Shown: piece after piece, positions 41,397-51,017 of the stretch
Numbering within the stretch: the first letter of the stretch is position 1
Layout of the letters: each line of letters begins with the position of its first letter
Assembly: GCA_964503315.1 (NCBI GenBank)
Contig: CAZCZL010000001.1
Span: forward strand, 475,615-539,614
DNA length: 64,000 nt
Reading direction: 5' to 3'
From: FEB-12 sp964503315
GTDB lineage: Bacteria > Zixibacteria > MSB-5A5 > GN15 > FEB-12
The notes under the pieces: model-generated
Database searches by the model: none
Told to the model about the DNA's origin: nothing
Seen by the model: the letters and a program-made list of their open reading frames with translations, nothing else
Made by a program: the position numbers and the translations under genes

Positions 41397-43141
41397 GCGT
41401 ACCGCGGCGACATATCTCCGACTGTCAGTTTAATATCCCGCAGCCGGATCTGGATCTGCGTGTTGTCGTTGTACGTGTTGTATTCCACCGCGTAGACGAT
41501 ATCGACCAGGCATCCCTTATCCGAGATCGTCTGCGCCATATCACCGAATCCGAAACCGATCGCGTCAAAAAGCGCGTCCCCTTTGCGAATCTTCAGTTTC
41601 AGATGGTTATTTCCAACCGTATACGGCGTCCCGACCACTTCGCAATTGCGGGTCAGAAAGATCGGGCGCATGTTCATCGGGCCGAACGGCGAGAACGCCT
41701 CTATCGCGTCCATGAACTCATCGGTGATCTCGCTCAGTTCGATCTCCAGATCGATAAAAAGCTTCGGCACGATATCTTCCGGAGTGAGGAATTTACTTGA
41801 GACCTCGCGGAATTTCTCGCGGAACTCGGGGATATTCTCCGGCTTTATCGACAACCCTGCCGCGTACTTGTGACCGCCGTACTTTATCAGGAGATGTTCG
41901 CACTCTTTTAATGCTTCGCAGAGGTGGAAACCGGGTATTGAACGCGCCGACCCCTTCCCCTCGCCATCGGAGATCGCGATCATGACGGTCGGCAGGTGGT
42001 ATCGTTCGACCAGTCGGCTGGCGACGATCCCGATCACTCCCTGATGCCATCCTTCGGCGGCCAGAACGATCGCCCTGTCGGCGGCGAGGTCACAGACTTC
42101 GTGCATCTGCGCCAATGCTTCGTTGAGAGTTTTTTCGTCGATCTCTTTCCGTCGACGGTTTTCCGAGTCAAGTTTGCGGGCGATATCCTGCGCCTGGCGC
42201 TCATCGCGGGTGGCCAATAATCTGATCGCCTGACGTGCATCGCCCAGCCGCCCCAATGCGTTGATGCGCGGAGCGAGAATGAAGACCACCTGGCCGGTGC
42301 TGATATCTTTCCCCATCAATCCGGAGACGAACGCCAGTGATTTCAGGCCCGGCTTAGTCGTCCGCGCGATCTGTCGTATGCCAAACTTGGTGAGAATGCG
42401 GTTTTCACCGATTAGCGGCACGATATCCGCCGAGGTCCCCAGCGCTACGAGATCTAGATGCTCTTCCAGCTCCCGTTCATCCTGATTCAGTCGGTGATAC
42501 AGCGCCTGCGCGAACTTGAAGGCAACACCTACACCCGATAACTCGCCGCCGTATTCACACCCAGGCTGTTTGGGATTGATGATCGCGGTGGCTCGGGGAA
42601 TAGACATCCCCGGCTCATGGTGGTCGGTCACCACCACATCGATCCCCTGTGAGATCGCGTAATCTATCTCTTCGACCGCGGTAATGCCGGTATCGACCGT
42701 GACGATCAGGCTGACGCCTTGCTGTTTAGCTTCGTCAATCCCCTCCAGCGAAAGACCGTAGCCTTCGACCAGACGGTTTGGCAGATAGAATGTCACCTGC
42801 GCGCCGAGCTTGTTGAGGACCATGTACAGCAGCGCGGTGGCGGTGATGCCGTCAACATCGTAATCGCCGTAGATCATCACTTTTTCATTGGCGAACAGCG
42901 CCTGGGTGACCCGATTGATCCCGGCTTCCATCCCAACCATTTCAAAGGGATCTTTGAGATCCGTCATCTTGGGATGCAGGAATCGCTGGATAGTCTCGGC
43001 GGTATTGATCTGGCGGTTGACCAGGATCTTGGTGACATTGAGGGGCAAATTGGCCTCGGTGGCCAATCTGGTCACGGCGTTGGAATCCGGTTCCGAGGCG
43101 AGCACCCATTTCAGGGCGTGCGACCTCTGTGCCCAGGTCAT
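41393..43141 (-). CDS. recJ: Single-stranded-DNA-specific exonuclease RecJ
   Basis: 582 residues from the ATG at 43141 with GGAGG six bases upstream; the open frame runs on into rnpB but is not translated there. DHH phosphoesterase motifs: YGDYDVDGITAT, VTVDTGI, VVTDHHEPG, and the DHHA1-like motif GGHKYAAGLSI in the C-terminal half. It degrades single-stranded DNA 5' to 3' in mismatch repair and recombination. It lies directly after the RNase P RNA gene. Confidence 0.95.
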   Translation of the reverse strand: MTWAQRSHALKWVLASEPDSNAVTRLATEANLPLNVTKILVNRQINTAETIQRFLHPKMTDLKDPFEMVGMEAGINRVTQALFANEKVMIYGDYDVDGITATALLYMVLNKLGAQVTFYLPNRLVEGYGLSLEGIDEAKQQGVSLIVTVDTGITAVEEIDYAISQGIDVVVTDHHEPGMSIPRATAIINPKQPGCEYGGELSGVGVAFKFAQALYHRLNQDERELEEHLDLVALGTSADIVPLIGENRILTKFGIRQIARTTKPGLKSLAFVSGLMGKDISTGQVVFILAPRINALGRLGDARQAIRLLATRDERQAQDIARKLDSENRRRKEIDEKTLNEALAQMHEVCDLAADRAIVLAAEGWHQGVIGIVASRLVERYHLPTVMIAISDGEGKGSARSIPGFHLCEALKECEHLLIKYGGHKYAAGLSIKPENIPEFREKFREVSSKFLTPEDIVPKLFIDLEIELSEITDEFMDAIEAFSPFGPMNMRPIFLTRNCEVVGTPYTVGNNHLKLKIRKGDALFDAIGFGFGDMAQTISDKGCLVDIVYAVEYNTYNDNTQIQIRLRDIKLTVGDMSPRYA

Positions 43142-43169
43142 GAAAAGCCTCCACGTGCTATGAAGGCGT

Positions 43170-43536
43170 GGAAAGCAGGAGATAAGCCGAGTTCTGTGAA
43201 TCCCGTCTGAGGGGACCAACAGTCATTTCTCTCGATCGCATGTCACCATGCGACTCAGGCGGCCTACCCGGGAATGATAGCGGGGCGAATCAACCCCTCT
43301 TCCCCTATTTGGCCTTGCTCCAGGCGGGGTTTACCACGACACCCGTTACCGCGTGCCGTCGTAGTCTCTTACACCACGTTTTCACCCTTACCCGCCTTGC
43401 GGCGGGCGGTCTGTTTTCTGTGGCACTTTCCGTCGGATCACTCCGCCCTGACGTTATCAGGCGCCTCGATTCTCCGGAGCTCGGACTTTCCTCACTTTAA
43501 ATTGACTCTAAAGCGCGACTGTTTCTCCTGCTTTTC
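43170..43536 (-). ncRNA. rnpB: RNase P RNA
   Basis: About 367 nt, bacterial A-type by its signatures. GAGGAAAGTCCGAGCTCC (P4 5' strand), GAAAGTGCCACAGAAA, GGTAAGGGTGAAA, AGAGAAATGACTG and ACAGAACTCGGCTTAT (3' part of the P4 region) occur in the expected order. The ends pair in helix P1: AAAGCAGGAG with CTCCTGCTTT. Ends are estimated from P1, within about 10 nt. It processes tRNA 5' leaders. Small open frames inside it are not real genes. Confidence 0.95.
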
Positions 43537-43552
43537 GCGTCTTCGTTATCAG

Positions 43553-43579
43553 ACTATATCACAAACAAACAACATTCAA
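43553..43579 (-). promoter_or_regulatory. rnpB promoter
   Basis: Minus strand TTGAAT (43579-43574), 15-bp spacer, TATAGT (43558-43553), about 17 bp ahead of the predicted mature 5' end. The spacer is two bases short of ideal. Confidence 0.5.
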
Positions 43580-43595
43580 TATTTGAGGCAACCAC

Positions 43596-45113
43596 TTACT
43601 GGCGCCGTGAATAGTTCGGTGACTCTTTGCTGATTGTCACCGAATGCGGGTGGGATTCGGCCACACCGGCCGAGGTTACCACCACCATTTGCGCCTTTTC
43701 GCGCAGTTCTTTCAGCGAACCGGCCCCCGCCAGCCCCATTCCGGCCCGAAGCCCCCCGACCAACTGGAAAACCAGGTCGGTCAGCTTTCCTTTATAGGGC
43801 ACACGCCCTTCAATCCCTTCCGGAACCAACTTGGAGGCTTCATCCTCATGTTCCTGGAAGTAACGGTCTTTCGACCCTTGCTGCATCGCTCCCAGCGAGC
43901 CCATGCCGCGATATACCTTGAACGACCGCCCCTCAAAGAGAACGGTCTCACCCGGAGATTCTTCTACTCCGGCCAATAACGAGCCAACCATCACCGCCGC
44001 ACCGCCGCTGGCGAGCGCTTTGGTGATATCGCCTGAGTAGCGAATACCGCCATCCGCGATACACGGTATGCCTGCCTTATCCGCTGCCTCGACCGCGTTC
44101 ATCACGGCCGTCACCTGGGGCATTCCCGCGCCGGTTACAACGCGTGTGGTGCAGATTGAGCCTGGTCCAATACCGACTTTCACGCTATCGGCACCGGCAT
44201 CGATAAGCGCTTTTGCGCCATCGCCGGTCGCTACGTTCCCCGCCATGAGCGGGACACTACTGTATGATTTCTTCAGGAACGAAACGGCATCCAGCACACC
44301 CTTGCTGTGGCCGTGCGAGCTGTCAACGACCAGCAGATCAACACCGGCCGCTATCAGACGTTCCGCCCGCTCCTTCAATTCCCGTTCAGAGACTCCCACC
44401 GCCGCCGCAACACGCAACCGACCGCGCTGATCCTTGCAGGCGAGTGGAAACTGCTCTTCCTTGGAGATATCTTTGACCGTTATCATGCCGCGAAGTTTTC
44501 CGTCGCGGTCACGAATAAGCAACTTCTCTATCTTGTGCTGCTGGAGTTTGGCGATCGCCAGCTCGTTGAGCTTCCGTTTGTCGTTTTCGTGATGTCCCGT
44601 CGTGACGAAATCAACCCCTTCTGTGACCGTCACAAGCTTGTCTTCTTTGGTCATCACATCGGCGATCTTCACCCCGTGATCTTTAAGGAAGCGAAGGTCG
44701 CGGTTCGTCAGTATTCCGACCAATCGGCCATCCGGCTCGGTGATCGGCACGCCTGAAATGGAATAGTGGCGCATAACTCGCAGGGCATCGGCGACGGTTT
44801 GGTCAGGGCGGAGCGTATACGGATCGGAGATCATCCCCGACTCGGAGCGTTTGACCTTGTCGACTTCGAGCGCCTGGCGTTCCGCGGTCAGGTTTTTGTG
44901 AATGACCCCGATGCCGCCTTCTCGGGCGATCGCGATCGCCAGTTTTGATTCAGTGACTGTATCCATGGCAGCCGAGATCAGCGGGATATTCAGCGTTATC
45001 CCCTTGGCGATGGTGGTGACCAGGCTTACATCTTTGGGCAGAACCTGAGAGAGTGCCGGAACCAACAGCACGTCATCGTAGGTCAACGCTGGTTTTTCAA
45101 TGATCTTCGCCAT
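43596..45113 (-). CDS. guaB: Inosine-5'-monophosphate dehydrogenase
   Basis: 505 residues. It catalyses the NAD-dependent oxidation of IMP to XMP, the rate-limiting step to GMP. TIM barrel with two inserted CBS domains (~95-150 and ~155-215). Catalytic loop GPGSICTTRVVTGAG with the nucleophilic Cys near residue 305; DGGIRYSGDITKALASGG for phosphate binding; MGSLGAM, and GVEGRVPYKG-type flap (GIEGRVPYKGKL) at the C-terminal end. Full length and intact. The rnpB promoter lies just past its stop. Confidence 0.97.
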   Translation of the reverse strand: MAKIIEKPALTYDDVLLVPALSQVLPKDVSLVTTIAKGITLNIPLISAAMDTVTESKLAIAIAREGGIGVIHKNLTAERQALEVDKVKRSESGMISDPYTLRPDQTVADALRVMRHYSISGVPITEPDGRLVGILTNRDLRFLKDHGVKIADVMTKEDKLVTVTEGVDFVTTGHHENDKRKLNELAIAKLQQHKIEKLLIRDRDGKLRGMITVKDISKEEQFPLACKDQRGRLRVAAAVGVSERELKERAERLIAAGVDLLVVDSSHGHSKGVLDAVSFLKKSYSSVPLMAGNVATGDGAKALIDAGADSVKVGIGPGSICTTRVVTGAGMPQVTAVMNAVEAADKAGIPCIADGGIRYSGDITKALASGGAAVMVGSLLAGVEESPGETVLFEGRSFKVYRGMGSLGAMQQGSKDRYFQEHEDEASKLVPEGIEGRVPYKGKLTDLVFQLVGGLRAGMGLAGAGSLKELREKAQMVVVTSAGVAESHPHSVTISKESPNYSRRQ

Positions 45114-45152
45114 ACTTCCATCCCGTAGCTCAGCCGGTCATTCCCTGGCCGG

Positions 45153-45869
45153 TTACTGCGATTCTCCTTCGTCCCAGTACAACATGCTGCCGCAATTGTC
45201 ACACGTGCAGATGCGATCGGCCCGCTTGATCTCCTGGATCTTCTTGGGCGTTAGGCCCTTGTAGCAGGCACCGCAGGCCCGTTTGCGAACCATCACCACC
45301 GCCTGGCCGCCCTTCCCGCGACGGACGCGTTCATACGTGCTCAACGTCGGACGGGAGATCAGGTTTATCACATCCTGTCGCGAAGAGACCTTCTGGGATA
45401 TCTTCTCTCCGATAGAGTCGATCCGCTCCTGCAGGATGCCAAGCTGCTTGGCATTATTCTCTTTGACCTGCCCCTGCTTTTCTTCGAGCCCGGCGATCTC
45501 TTTTTGCGCGGTGGTGATGACCTCGATCGTCTCAAGCAACTCGGTCTCGTGTTGCGAGATGGAGTTCTTGATGCTGTCGATCTCGGCTATCAACGCGTCA
45601 TATTCCTTGTTCGTTTTGATCGTCATCATCTGCTGCTGGTAACGCGCGAGGTCGGCCTCTTTCGATTTAACCTCCAGCTCCAACTGCTTCTGGCGCAATT
45701 GCGCGTCTTCAAGTCGCTGCCTGGCATCGGTGAGTTTCTGCTCGGTCTCGCGGATCTCGCGATTCAGATTCTCCATCATGTCGGGGAGGTATTCTTTAGA
45801 ACGCTCCAGTTCGCCGAGATCATAGTCGATCACCTGAAGTTTGAGTAGCAACTCCAGATCGCTCTGCAT
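45153..45869 (-). CDS. Coiled-coil protein with C4 zinc ribbon
   Basis: 238 residues from the ATG at 45869 (AAGGAGGT five bases upstream); an in-frame start at 45929 lies inside a terminator. Residues ~5-180 are a long heptad-rich coiled coil (REIRETEQKLTDARQRLEDAQL and following), and the C-terminus is a zinc ribbon with CGAC and CDNC pairs. It belongs to the zf-RING_7/CT398-like family that is widespread in bacteria; a related chlamydial protein binds secretion or sigma-54 partners. The exact role is unknown. guaB follows 39 bp downstream. Confidence 0.85.
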   Translation of the reverse strand: MQSDLELLLKLQVIDYDLGELERSKEYLPDMMENLNREIRETEQKLTDARQRLEDAQLRQKQLELEVKSKEADLARYQQQMMTIKTNKEYDALIAEIDSIKNSISQHETELLETIEVITTAQKEIAGLEEKQGQVKENNAKQLGILQERIDSIGEKISQKVSSRQDVINLISRPTLSTYERVRRGKGGQAVVMVRKRACGACYKGLTPKKIQEIKRADRICTCDNCGSMLYWDEGESQ

Positions 45870-45917
45870 CGAGACCTCCTTCATTCCGCTATCCATCATA
45901 CCCTGGCCTTTCGGCAT

Positions 45918-45955
45918 AAAAAAACGCATTCGCTGACGTGGTCAGGAATGCGTTC
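45918..45955 (-). terminator. Rho-independent terminator of the tRNA-Ile2/tRNA-Val transcript
   Basis: Stem AACGCATTC/GAATGCGTT with an inner CTGAC/GTCAG hairpin, followed on the minus strand by seven T. It ends the tRNA transcript before the zinc-ribbon gene. Confidence 0.85.
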
Positions 45956-46055
45956 TTAACTGCTCCGTTATGGGCAAGCCGGAGTGTTTGGGCATGATCC
46001 CCAGCGGTCCGGCATGATCGCGTTTTGTATTAATCACACTCTTCATCATTTCAAT

Positions 46056-46129
46056 TGGGCAATACTGGACTCGAACCAGTGACCTCTCGGATGTGAACCG
46101 AACGCTCTAACCAGCTGAGCTAATTGCCC
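46056..46129 (-). tRNA. tRNA-Val (CAC anticodon)
   Basis: 74 nt. Acceptor GGGCAAT/ATTGCCC, D-arm GCTCAGCTGGTTAGAGC, anticodon loop TTCACAT giving CAC (codon GUG), T-arm ACTGG-TTCGAGT-CCAGT, discriminator A, no encoded CCA. One G-U closes the anticodon stem. Confidence 0.95.
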
Positions 46130-46163
46130 GCTCAGTATTTCCTCATCACCCTTTCGGGCCATA

Positions 46164-46237
46164 TGGGCCCTGCAGGGCTCGAACCTGCGACCCGCTGATT
46201 ATGAGTCAGCTGCTCTAACCGACTGAGCTAAGGGCCC
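46164..46237 (-). tRNA. tRNA-Ile2 (CAT anticodon, lysidine type)
   Basis: 74 nt. Acceptor GGGCCCT/AGGGCCC, anticodon stem GCTGA/TCAGC with loop CTCATAA, so anticodon CAT. C4-G69, C5-G68 and C6-G67 match the known TilS identity elements, and the body resembles E. coli tRNA-Ile2, so it is called Ile (AUA) after lysidine modification and not elongator Met. Discriminator A, no CCA encoded. It is 34 bp upstream of tRNA-Val in the same transcript. Confidence 0.85.
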
Positions 46238-46390
46238 TTCGTAACTTAGTCTTGTATGATACGAACCCTTATCCGTAACGTCAAGCCCTCACCCGTGACT
46301 TTTCTAACAATGCGCCAACACTCCGGTTCCCTGTTGTCCAACATCAGGTTACCGAATTCAACCAACCTGTAATTGAGGGGAGGTTCCGGT

Positions 46391-47143
46391 CTAAACCACC
46401 GGAAGGACCATGTTCGGGTCAAACCGTTCTTTGATCTTGCGAGAATAAACCGCGTCCGTCGCCGAGTTATCTGTCCGAAGCCCGCGAATTGTCGGCTCCC
46501 GATCGATCCCCTTTTGCCGCAGGCCCGCATACTCATGAGCCGCGCTCACCGGCATCACCCGGAATGTCGCATCCACCACCAGACCTAACAGCCCCCAGGA
46601 ACCGGCAAAGATCTTGACGATATCATATCCCGAAACCGATTTAAAACAGACCGACCCCGGACGAATGATCTCCCCTTCCGGCGTCACAATGGTCGCCATG
46701 ATCAGGTAACGCTTGATGGGAAGGTCATGCCCCAGATGGTCCGCGCTCAGATTGACCGCGATCGCTCCTCCCACTGAGCCGACATACGGCAATGAAGAAT
46801 GCGGGAGAAACAGACCTCGCTCAGACTGATGAAGATTGATCTCACGGAGTGGATAGCCTGCCCCGGCCTTGACATAAAAATCTTCGGGCGCAACTTCGAT
46901 CAATTGATTGAGGCGGTCGGTCCGGATCGTTACCATCCCCGCAAACCGCTCTCCGACCGGATCGATATTGTTGCCGAAACTCGTGATGAAGGTTTTCTGG
47001 CCATGCTGATTCAGCAGACGGAAGAAATGAGCCGCCTCTTCGGCCGACTCCGGGTGGAAAGTCGGGATCGACTTCTGGTAGGTCAGCCGATCCTCCGGAA
47101 ACTCGGATCGGACTATCTCAACAAACCGCTCGATATCTGGCAT
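46391..47143 (-). CDS. Short FAD-binding (PCMH/GlcE-like) oxidoreductase subunit
   Basis: 250 residues. The FAD-binding type 4 (PCMH) domain fills most of it: TFHPESAEEAAHFFRLLNQHG, TSFGNNIDP, the covalent/pyrophosphate-binding-like stretch YVKAGAGYPLREINLHQ, and PYVGSVGGAIAVNLSA. Instead of the large substrate-cap domain of GlcD it ends soon after with KIKERFDPNMVLPV, the usual C-terminal motif. It therefore resembles glycolate oxidase subunit GlcE but is about 100 residues shorter. No GlcD or GlcF is in the window. The stop is clean, so it seems a genuine short form. Confidence 0.8.
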   Translation of the reverse strand: MPDIERFVEIVRSEFPEDRLTYQKSIPTFHPESAEEAAHFFRLLNQHGQKTFITSFGNNIDPVGERFAGMVTIRTDRLNQLIEVAPEDFYVKAGAGYPLREINLHQSERGLFLPHSSLPYVGSVGGAIAVNLSADHLGHDLPIKRYLIMATIVTPEGEIIRPGSVCFKSVSGYDIVKIFAGSWGLLGLVVDATFRVMPVSAAHEYAGLRQKGIDREPTIRGLRTDNSATDAVYSRKIKERFDPNMVLPVV

Positions 47144-47173
47144 GTCCGAAGGAAATGGAATTTCGCGCCGATG

Positions 47174-49534
47174 TCAATTCCCCCCGCTATCGGCCGCATC
47201 CGGTTTGGACCCTTCCAGAATGATCCCTTTGTATCGCTGGTACAGGTACGAAACCGCCAACAGAATGACTCCAAGCCCGATAAACGAGAATATCCGGTAC
47301 AAGGTCTCCAGGAACGACAGGTCATAGATGAAAATCTTGAGGATGGTTATCCCGAAAAGCACGAATGCGACAATGCGCAGGAGTCTCGCCCGCTTCCAGA
47401 TGCCAAGGACCATCAGGATGATGGAAAAGGCCAGCCAGACTCCCGAAAGGGTGAGTTGCTGCAGGTCGACCAATCGACCAAGTTGGTCGAGGTCGGTAGT
47501 CGAATTCATCACCGCGTATTGGAGACGGTCATATTCATTCCAGGTCTCCGCGGTAAAAAGGAATAGCAGCACCGCCAACGCGGCCAGATAGAACCCAGCG
47601 GATAGCTGCTTGAGGGAATCGGTGGCAGGTAGCCACTTACCGAGAAGTCTCGCTCCTATGACCAGAGATGCCACTATCAGCACCAGGGTCGCGCAGCGCG
47701 CATTGAAGAAGAGTTGGAAATGCGCGATCGGTTTATAGTCGAACCCAAGCATGAGAGCGGTCATTACCGCCAGGGCTATCGATACTACTCCCACCACCAC
47801 TAGCGGCTGGTTCTTTCTCTGGGCTCCGAACCAGACCAGGGGCAATGAGTAGATGGCCCAGATCGATGCCAGTACGAGCGCACGCAGGTACTCCGGCGTG
47901 ATCGATTCCTGACCGGTTGTCAGCATGATCTGTTTGCGGAAATAGTCAGTCGTTTCGACGGTCAGCAGCAGGAAGATTACCGCCGTCCACCCGACTGTCA
48001 GCGCCGGCACGACCACCTTGTCGGATTCCGCCGTGAGCCTCTTTGATGCTACCCACGCGCCGGTCGCCAAACAGAGCGCGTATACCACCATCGCCAATGC
48101 GCGCTCATGGAACAGCAATCTGAACTGCAACGCATTCTCCCACCGCATGGTATTGTCCTGGAGCAGAAGTGCGATCGCGCTGACACAGAGAAAACAGAGT
48201 CCGGCAACCCAGAGCTGGCGCGACTGCTTCTGAACTCCCCACCAGAAAACGACCAGTGCTTCGATTGACCACGCGATCACCATCCAATAGTCGTCCAGGA
48301 AATCGAACGTCGCCAGTGCCAGCATCGCCACGGCAGATATGGCATATTGAACGCGAAACTGCTCGCTGCTCAATTGCCGATTGGTCGTGACAAAATGAAT
48401 TCCCAGGTAAAGGGCCGCAACCGCAAGACTGATGATCCCGCACTCCGTATCCAGCACGCGCAAGTCAGCCTGAATATGAATGGATAGCGCGTAGAAGATC
48501 AGATTTGCGGCCGACGCGCCCCGCAGCAAATCGATCTGTCTGACCTGCTTGAGTTGGGCGAACATTTCCGAAGCGAGAAACGCGACCAGCCAGAGTGAGA
48601 GGAACAGCGCGGTTATGGGCCAGGAGAGACTCTCTCCGTATTGGTCGTGCCACGTGAAATAGATGAGGTATGTCGCAACCAGACTCATTCCGTGGAGTAG
48701 CGTCCAATTTCGCCTGAAAGCGACGATCGCCAGCACTCCTATATTCAGTGCGGTCAGATACGACAGCAAACCTACCGCGTTGGGATGGTCAGACTGCAGG
48801 AGGAACGGTGTCAGAAATCCTCCGGCCCATCCCAAAAGTGCGATAGCCAGCGAATCGTATCGTATCCCTTGCCAGAATGCGACCGCCGTTACGGCCGCCA
48901 TCATCCCGAACGCCACCGGCTGCGACACTAGATGATAGAAATTGAACGATGCGTACACCGAAAGATAGAGGATCGCGATCCCCGCACCCAATATCCCCTG
49001 TGAAAAGACTGCCAACCCTTTCTTGTGGCTGAGCCCTCCAAGCACGAGCAGTCCCGCGCCAAGTGCTCCGCCCATGAGCACACGGACAGATTCAGATATC
49101 CAATTATTATCGAACGCGTATTTGAGGAAGAACCCAACGCCGATTATCAGCGCCAGCGCACCAATGCGATTGAGCAGTTTCCCGCCGACCAGCGCTTCCC
49201 ACTCCTGCTTGGTTCGGGAGGGTGGTTCCGGCTCGCGAAGACTTTTGGGGATGTACACCGGCCGTGGTTGAGCAATCGACCCTGTCGGTGGCGGCGGCGG
49301 TGGAGTCGAATCCGTAGCCGCCCTGGCTGGTTCCGCCATCGTCTCTGCCAGTGGCTGCTCGACGACCGGTCCTGATGCTAACTTAACCGGTTCCTTCGTG
49401 CGAAGTTTTTGCAGTTCCTCCTCCAGGTACCGAAGTCGCCATTCCATCTGCCGGAATCGCCCGACAAACACAAACAGGGTTAGCGGTACTCCGACCACCA
49501 GCCCAAGCGCAAGGAGAGTGAGAATTACTTCCAT
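47174..49534 (-). CDS. DUF2339 large integral membrane protein
   Basis: 786 residues from the ATG at 49534; the open frame continues upstream to 49618 but has no membrane segment there. A first helix (~3-22), a short coiled coil (MEWRLRYLEEELQKLR), a Pro-rich linker, then VGGKLLNRIGALALIIGVGFFLKYAFDNNWI, the DUF2339 signature, followed by about 20 further hydrophobic helices. DUF2339 proteins are predicted inner-membrane proteins of unknown function, sometimes linked to cell-envelope polysaccharide. It is followed by the FAD protein 30 bp later. Confidence 0.85.
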   Translation of the reverse strand: MEVILTLLALGLVVGVPLTLFVFVGRFRQMEWRLRYLEEELQKLRTKEPVKLASGPVVEQPLAETMAEPARAATDSTPPPPPPTGSIAQPRPVYIPKSLREPEPPSRTKQEWEALVGGKLLNRIGALALIIGVGFFLKYAFDNNWISESVRVLMGGALGAGLLVLGGLSHKKGLAVFSQGILGAGIAILYLSVYASFNFYHLVSQPVAFGMMAAVTAVAFWQGIRYDSLAIALLGWAGGFLTPFLLQSDHPNAVGLLSYLTALNIGVLAIVAFRRNWTLLHGMSLVATYLIYFTWHDQYGESLSWPITALFLSLWLVAFLASEMFAQLKQVRQIDLLRGASAANLIFYALSIHIQADLRVLDTECGIISLAVAALYLGIHFVTTNRQLSSEQFRVQYAISAVAMLALATFDFLDDYWMVIAWSIEALVVFWWGVQKQSRQLWVAGLCFLCVSAIALLLQDNTMRWENALQFRLLFHERALAMVVYALCLATGAWVASKRLTAESDKVVVPALTVGWTAVIFLLLTVETTDYFRKQIMLTTGQESITPEYLRALVLASIWAIYSLPLVWFGAQRKNQPLVVVGVVSIALAVMTALMLGFDYKPIAHFQLFFNARCATLVLIVASLVIGARLLGKWLPATDSLKQLSAGFYLAALAVLLFLFTAETWNEYDRLQYAVMNSTTDLDQLGRLVDLQQLTLSGVWLAFSIILMVLGIWKRARLLRIVAFVLFGITILKIFIYDLSFLETLYRIFSFIGLGVILLAVSYLYQRYKGIILEGSKPDAADSGGN

Positions 49535-49827
49535 GACGGATCTTCCCTGAAGAGAAACGTGATATCGACCTGCGTCGACCTGATCAGCCCGGATCAGAAC
49601 CGAGGGTAAGCTAGTCATCCGAGTGCAGGATGGTCAACTAAAAGAGATTTCCCCCGCTCACGCAAAAATCCTCGTAATATCACCTGATTTTATCCTGTTC
49701 ACTCCATGTACAGACTTCTCGATCTGAACGGACAATCTCGTTTCGTCGTGGACGAAGCACTCAATATTCCATCTGCTCTCCCGATATCTGACTCATCGGA
49801 ACTATTAACCAACCCAAGGGGACTAAC

Positions 49828-50889
49828 ATGTTCACCTATCAGAGATCTCGCATTCTTATCTGCGTCTGCTGCCTTCTGACCGTAGTGATCGCCTGCAGCA
49901 AAGACAAAACAACCCAGCCGACCACGCCGAACGGCAACCCGATTGAAATGGTCGATGTCTCCGCCATCATCGAGCAGGTCGCTCCGCCCGAATTCGTCAC
50001 CCCGGTCGGTGCGCCGACCACGATCGATTCCGCCTGGTTGTACGGAGACTATCCGCTTCTTGAGTCAGTGTTCGGTTCCCATGAACCACAGGCCCTGTAT
50101 TCCAATATCAATGAATTCAAGCTCTCCTATGATATCATTTCCTCGACCCTTCTGGTGGATGCCAATGGCGACATCGTCCTCGGCACCTATGTCGATTCCC
50201 ATCTGGTAGAGATGGGTCCGAGTGAAACTATCATGATGCACTTCACCGCCGTCGCCTCGGCACTGAGCGGACCGACTCCGGTCCCGGTCCCTTCGCAGGA
50301 AGTGATCGGTACGGAGATGGATGTTGACTATCTCATCAGCGTTACGGTGACCGAGATGCCGGGTGCAGTCATCCGTATCGGTTTCACGCTGAATGACACA
50401 CTGCAGACGATCGCCCAGTGGGATGAAGGGACCAGCAACGACGACGAGCAGACTCGACTCGTCTATTCTTCACTCGACCTGCGCGACTCGACTTTCACGT
50501 TCAAGGGCCAGGGCTATTGCCAGCATCCGGTAAATGATCAATGGCCCAATGGCGACCGCTTCTGCTGGGCGTACAATATTACGTCAGAAGCCAACTCCGA
50601 TTTTGCGTATCGGATGGCCTGCTCGTCCGAAGGCGGCACGTGGTCATTCCGCCACTGCTATCTCGGCGGCGGGAGTAAGGATACCGAATTCGCCATGAAG
50701 TACCGGTCGTACAATCCGGTCGACGCCACAGTGTGCGATTCATCCTGGATGAAAGACCAGGTCTTTGGACCGAACTACAGCGAAGGTACCGGTCTGGTTA
50801 CAGACTACGATACGTACACCAACGATGCTCTGCTCTACCCGCGCTCGGCCGTACCTGCGGCGATGATCGCCAATCCCTGGGCGGAGTGA
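49828..50889 (+). CDS. Orphan lipoprotein with four clustered cysteines
   Basis: 353 residues. Signal peptide with lipobox VIAC (Cys23) and a polar linker (SKDKTTQPTTPNG). The middle is beta-rich and acidic. The C-terminal part has four further Cys in a ~45-residue stretch (GYCQHP, DRFCWAY, MACSSEGG, FRHCYLGG), likely disulphide-bonded outside the cytoplasm, and another in ATVCDSSW. No known family is recognised. It is monocistronic: the divergent gap lies upstream and a strong terminator follows. It is probably anchored in the outer or inner membrane. Confidence 0.8.
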   Translation: MFTYQRSRILICVCCLLTVVIACSKDKTTQPTTPNGNPIEMVDVSAIIEQVAPPEFVTPVGAPTTIDSAWLYGDYPLLESVFGSHEPQALYSNINEFKLSYDIISSTLLVDANGDIVLGTYVDSHLVEMGPSETIMMHFTAVASALSGPTPVPVPSQEVIGTEMDVDYLISVTVTEMPGAVIRIGFTLNDTLQTIAQWDEGTSNDDEQTRLVYSSLDLRDSTFTFKGQGYCQHPVNDQWPNGDRFCWAYNITSEANSDFAYRMACSSEGGTWSFRHCYLGGGSKDTEFAMKYRSYNPVDATVCDSSWMKDQVFGPNYSEGTGLVTDYDTYTNDALLYPRSAVPAAMIANPWAE

Positions 50890-50966
50890 GCATTAAAAAG
50901 AAATCCTAGGTCGCGAGTCCGATGAAGCCGGGCTTGGGCCGCGGTACTATTCCGACCCCCAAGAGA

Positions 50967-50997
50967 AAAGCCCCGAAATCCTCGGGGCTTTTTCTTT
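50967..50997. terminator. Bidirectional rho-independent terminator
   Basis: Stem AGCCCCGA/TCGGGGCT with a four-to-five-base loop, an A-run before and TTTTTCTTT after. It lies between the lipoprotein and the convergent hemerythrin gene. Confidence 0.9.
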
Positions 50998-51017
50998 GCC
51001 GTGATATTCAGACAGGA

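Noticed and set aside
43240..43633. Overlapping small open frames at 43.2-43.6 kb
   Set aside because: They lie inside the RNase P RNA gene.
46056..46237. tRNA pair as a phage or island attachment site
   Set aside because: No integrase gene, no direct repeat of the tRNA 3' end, and ordinary housekeeping genes on both sides.
46164..46237. Reading this tRNA as elongator tRNA-Met
   Set aside because: The C4-G69, C5-G68, C6-G67 pairs and body sequence fit the lysidine-modified tRNA-Ile2.
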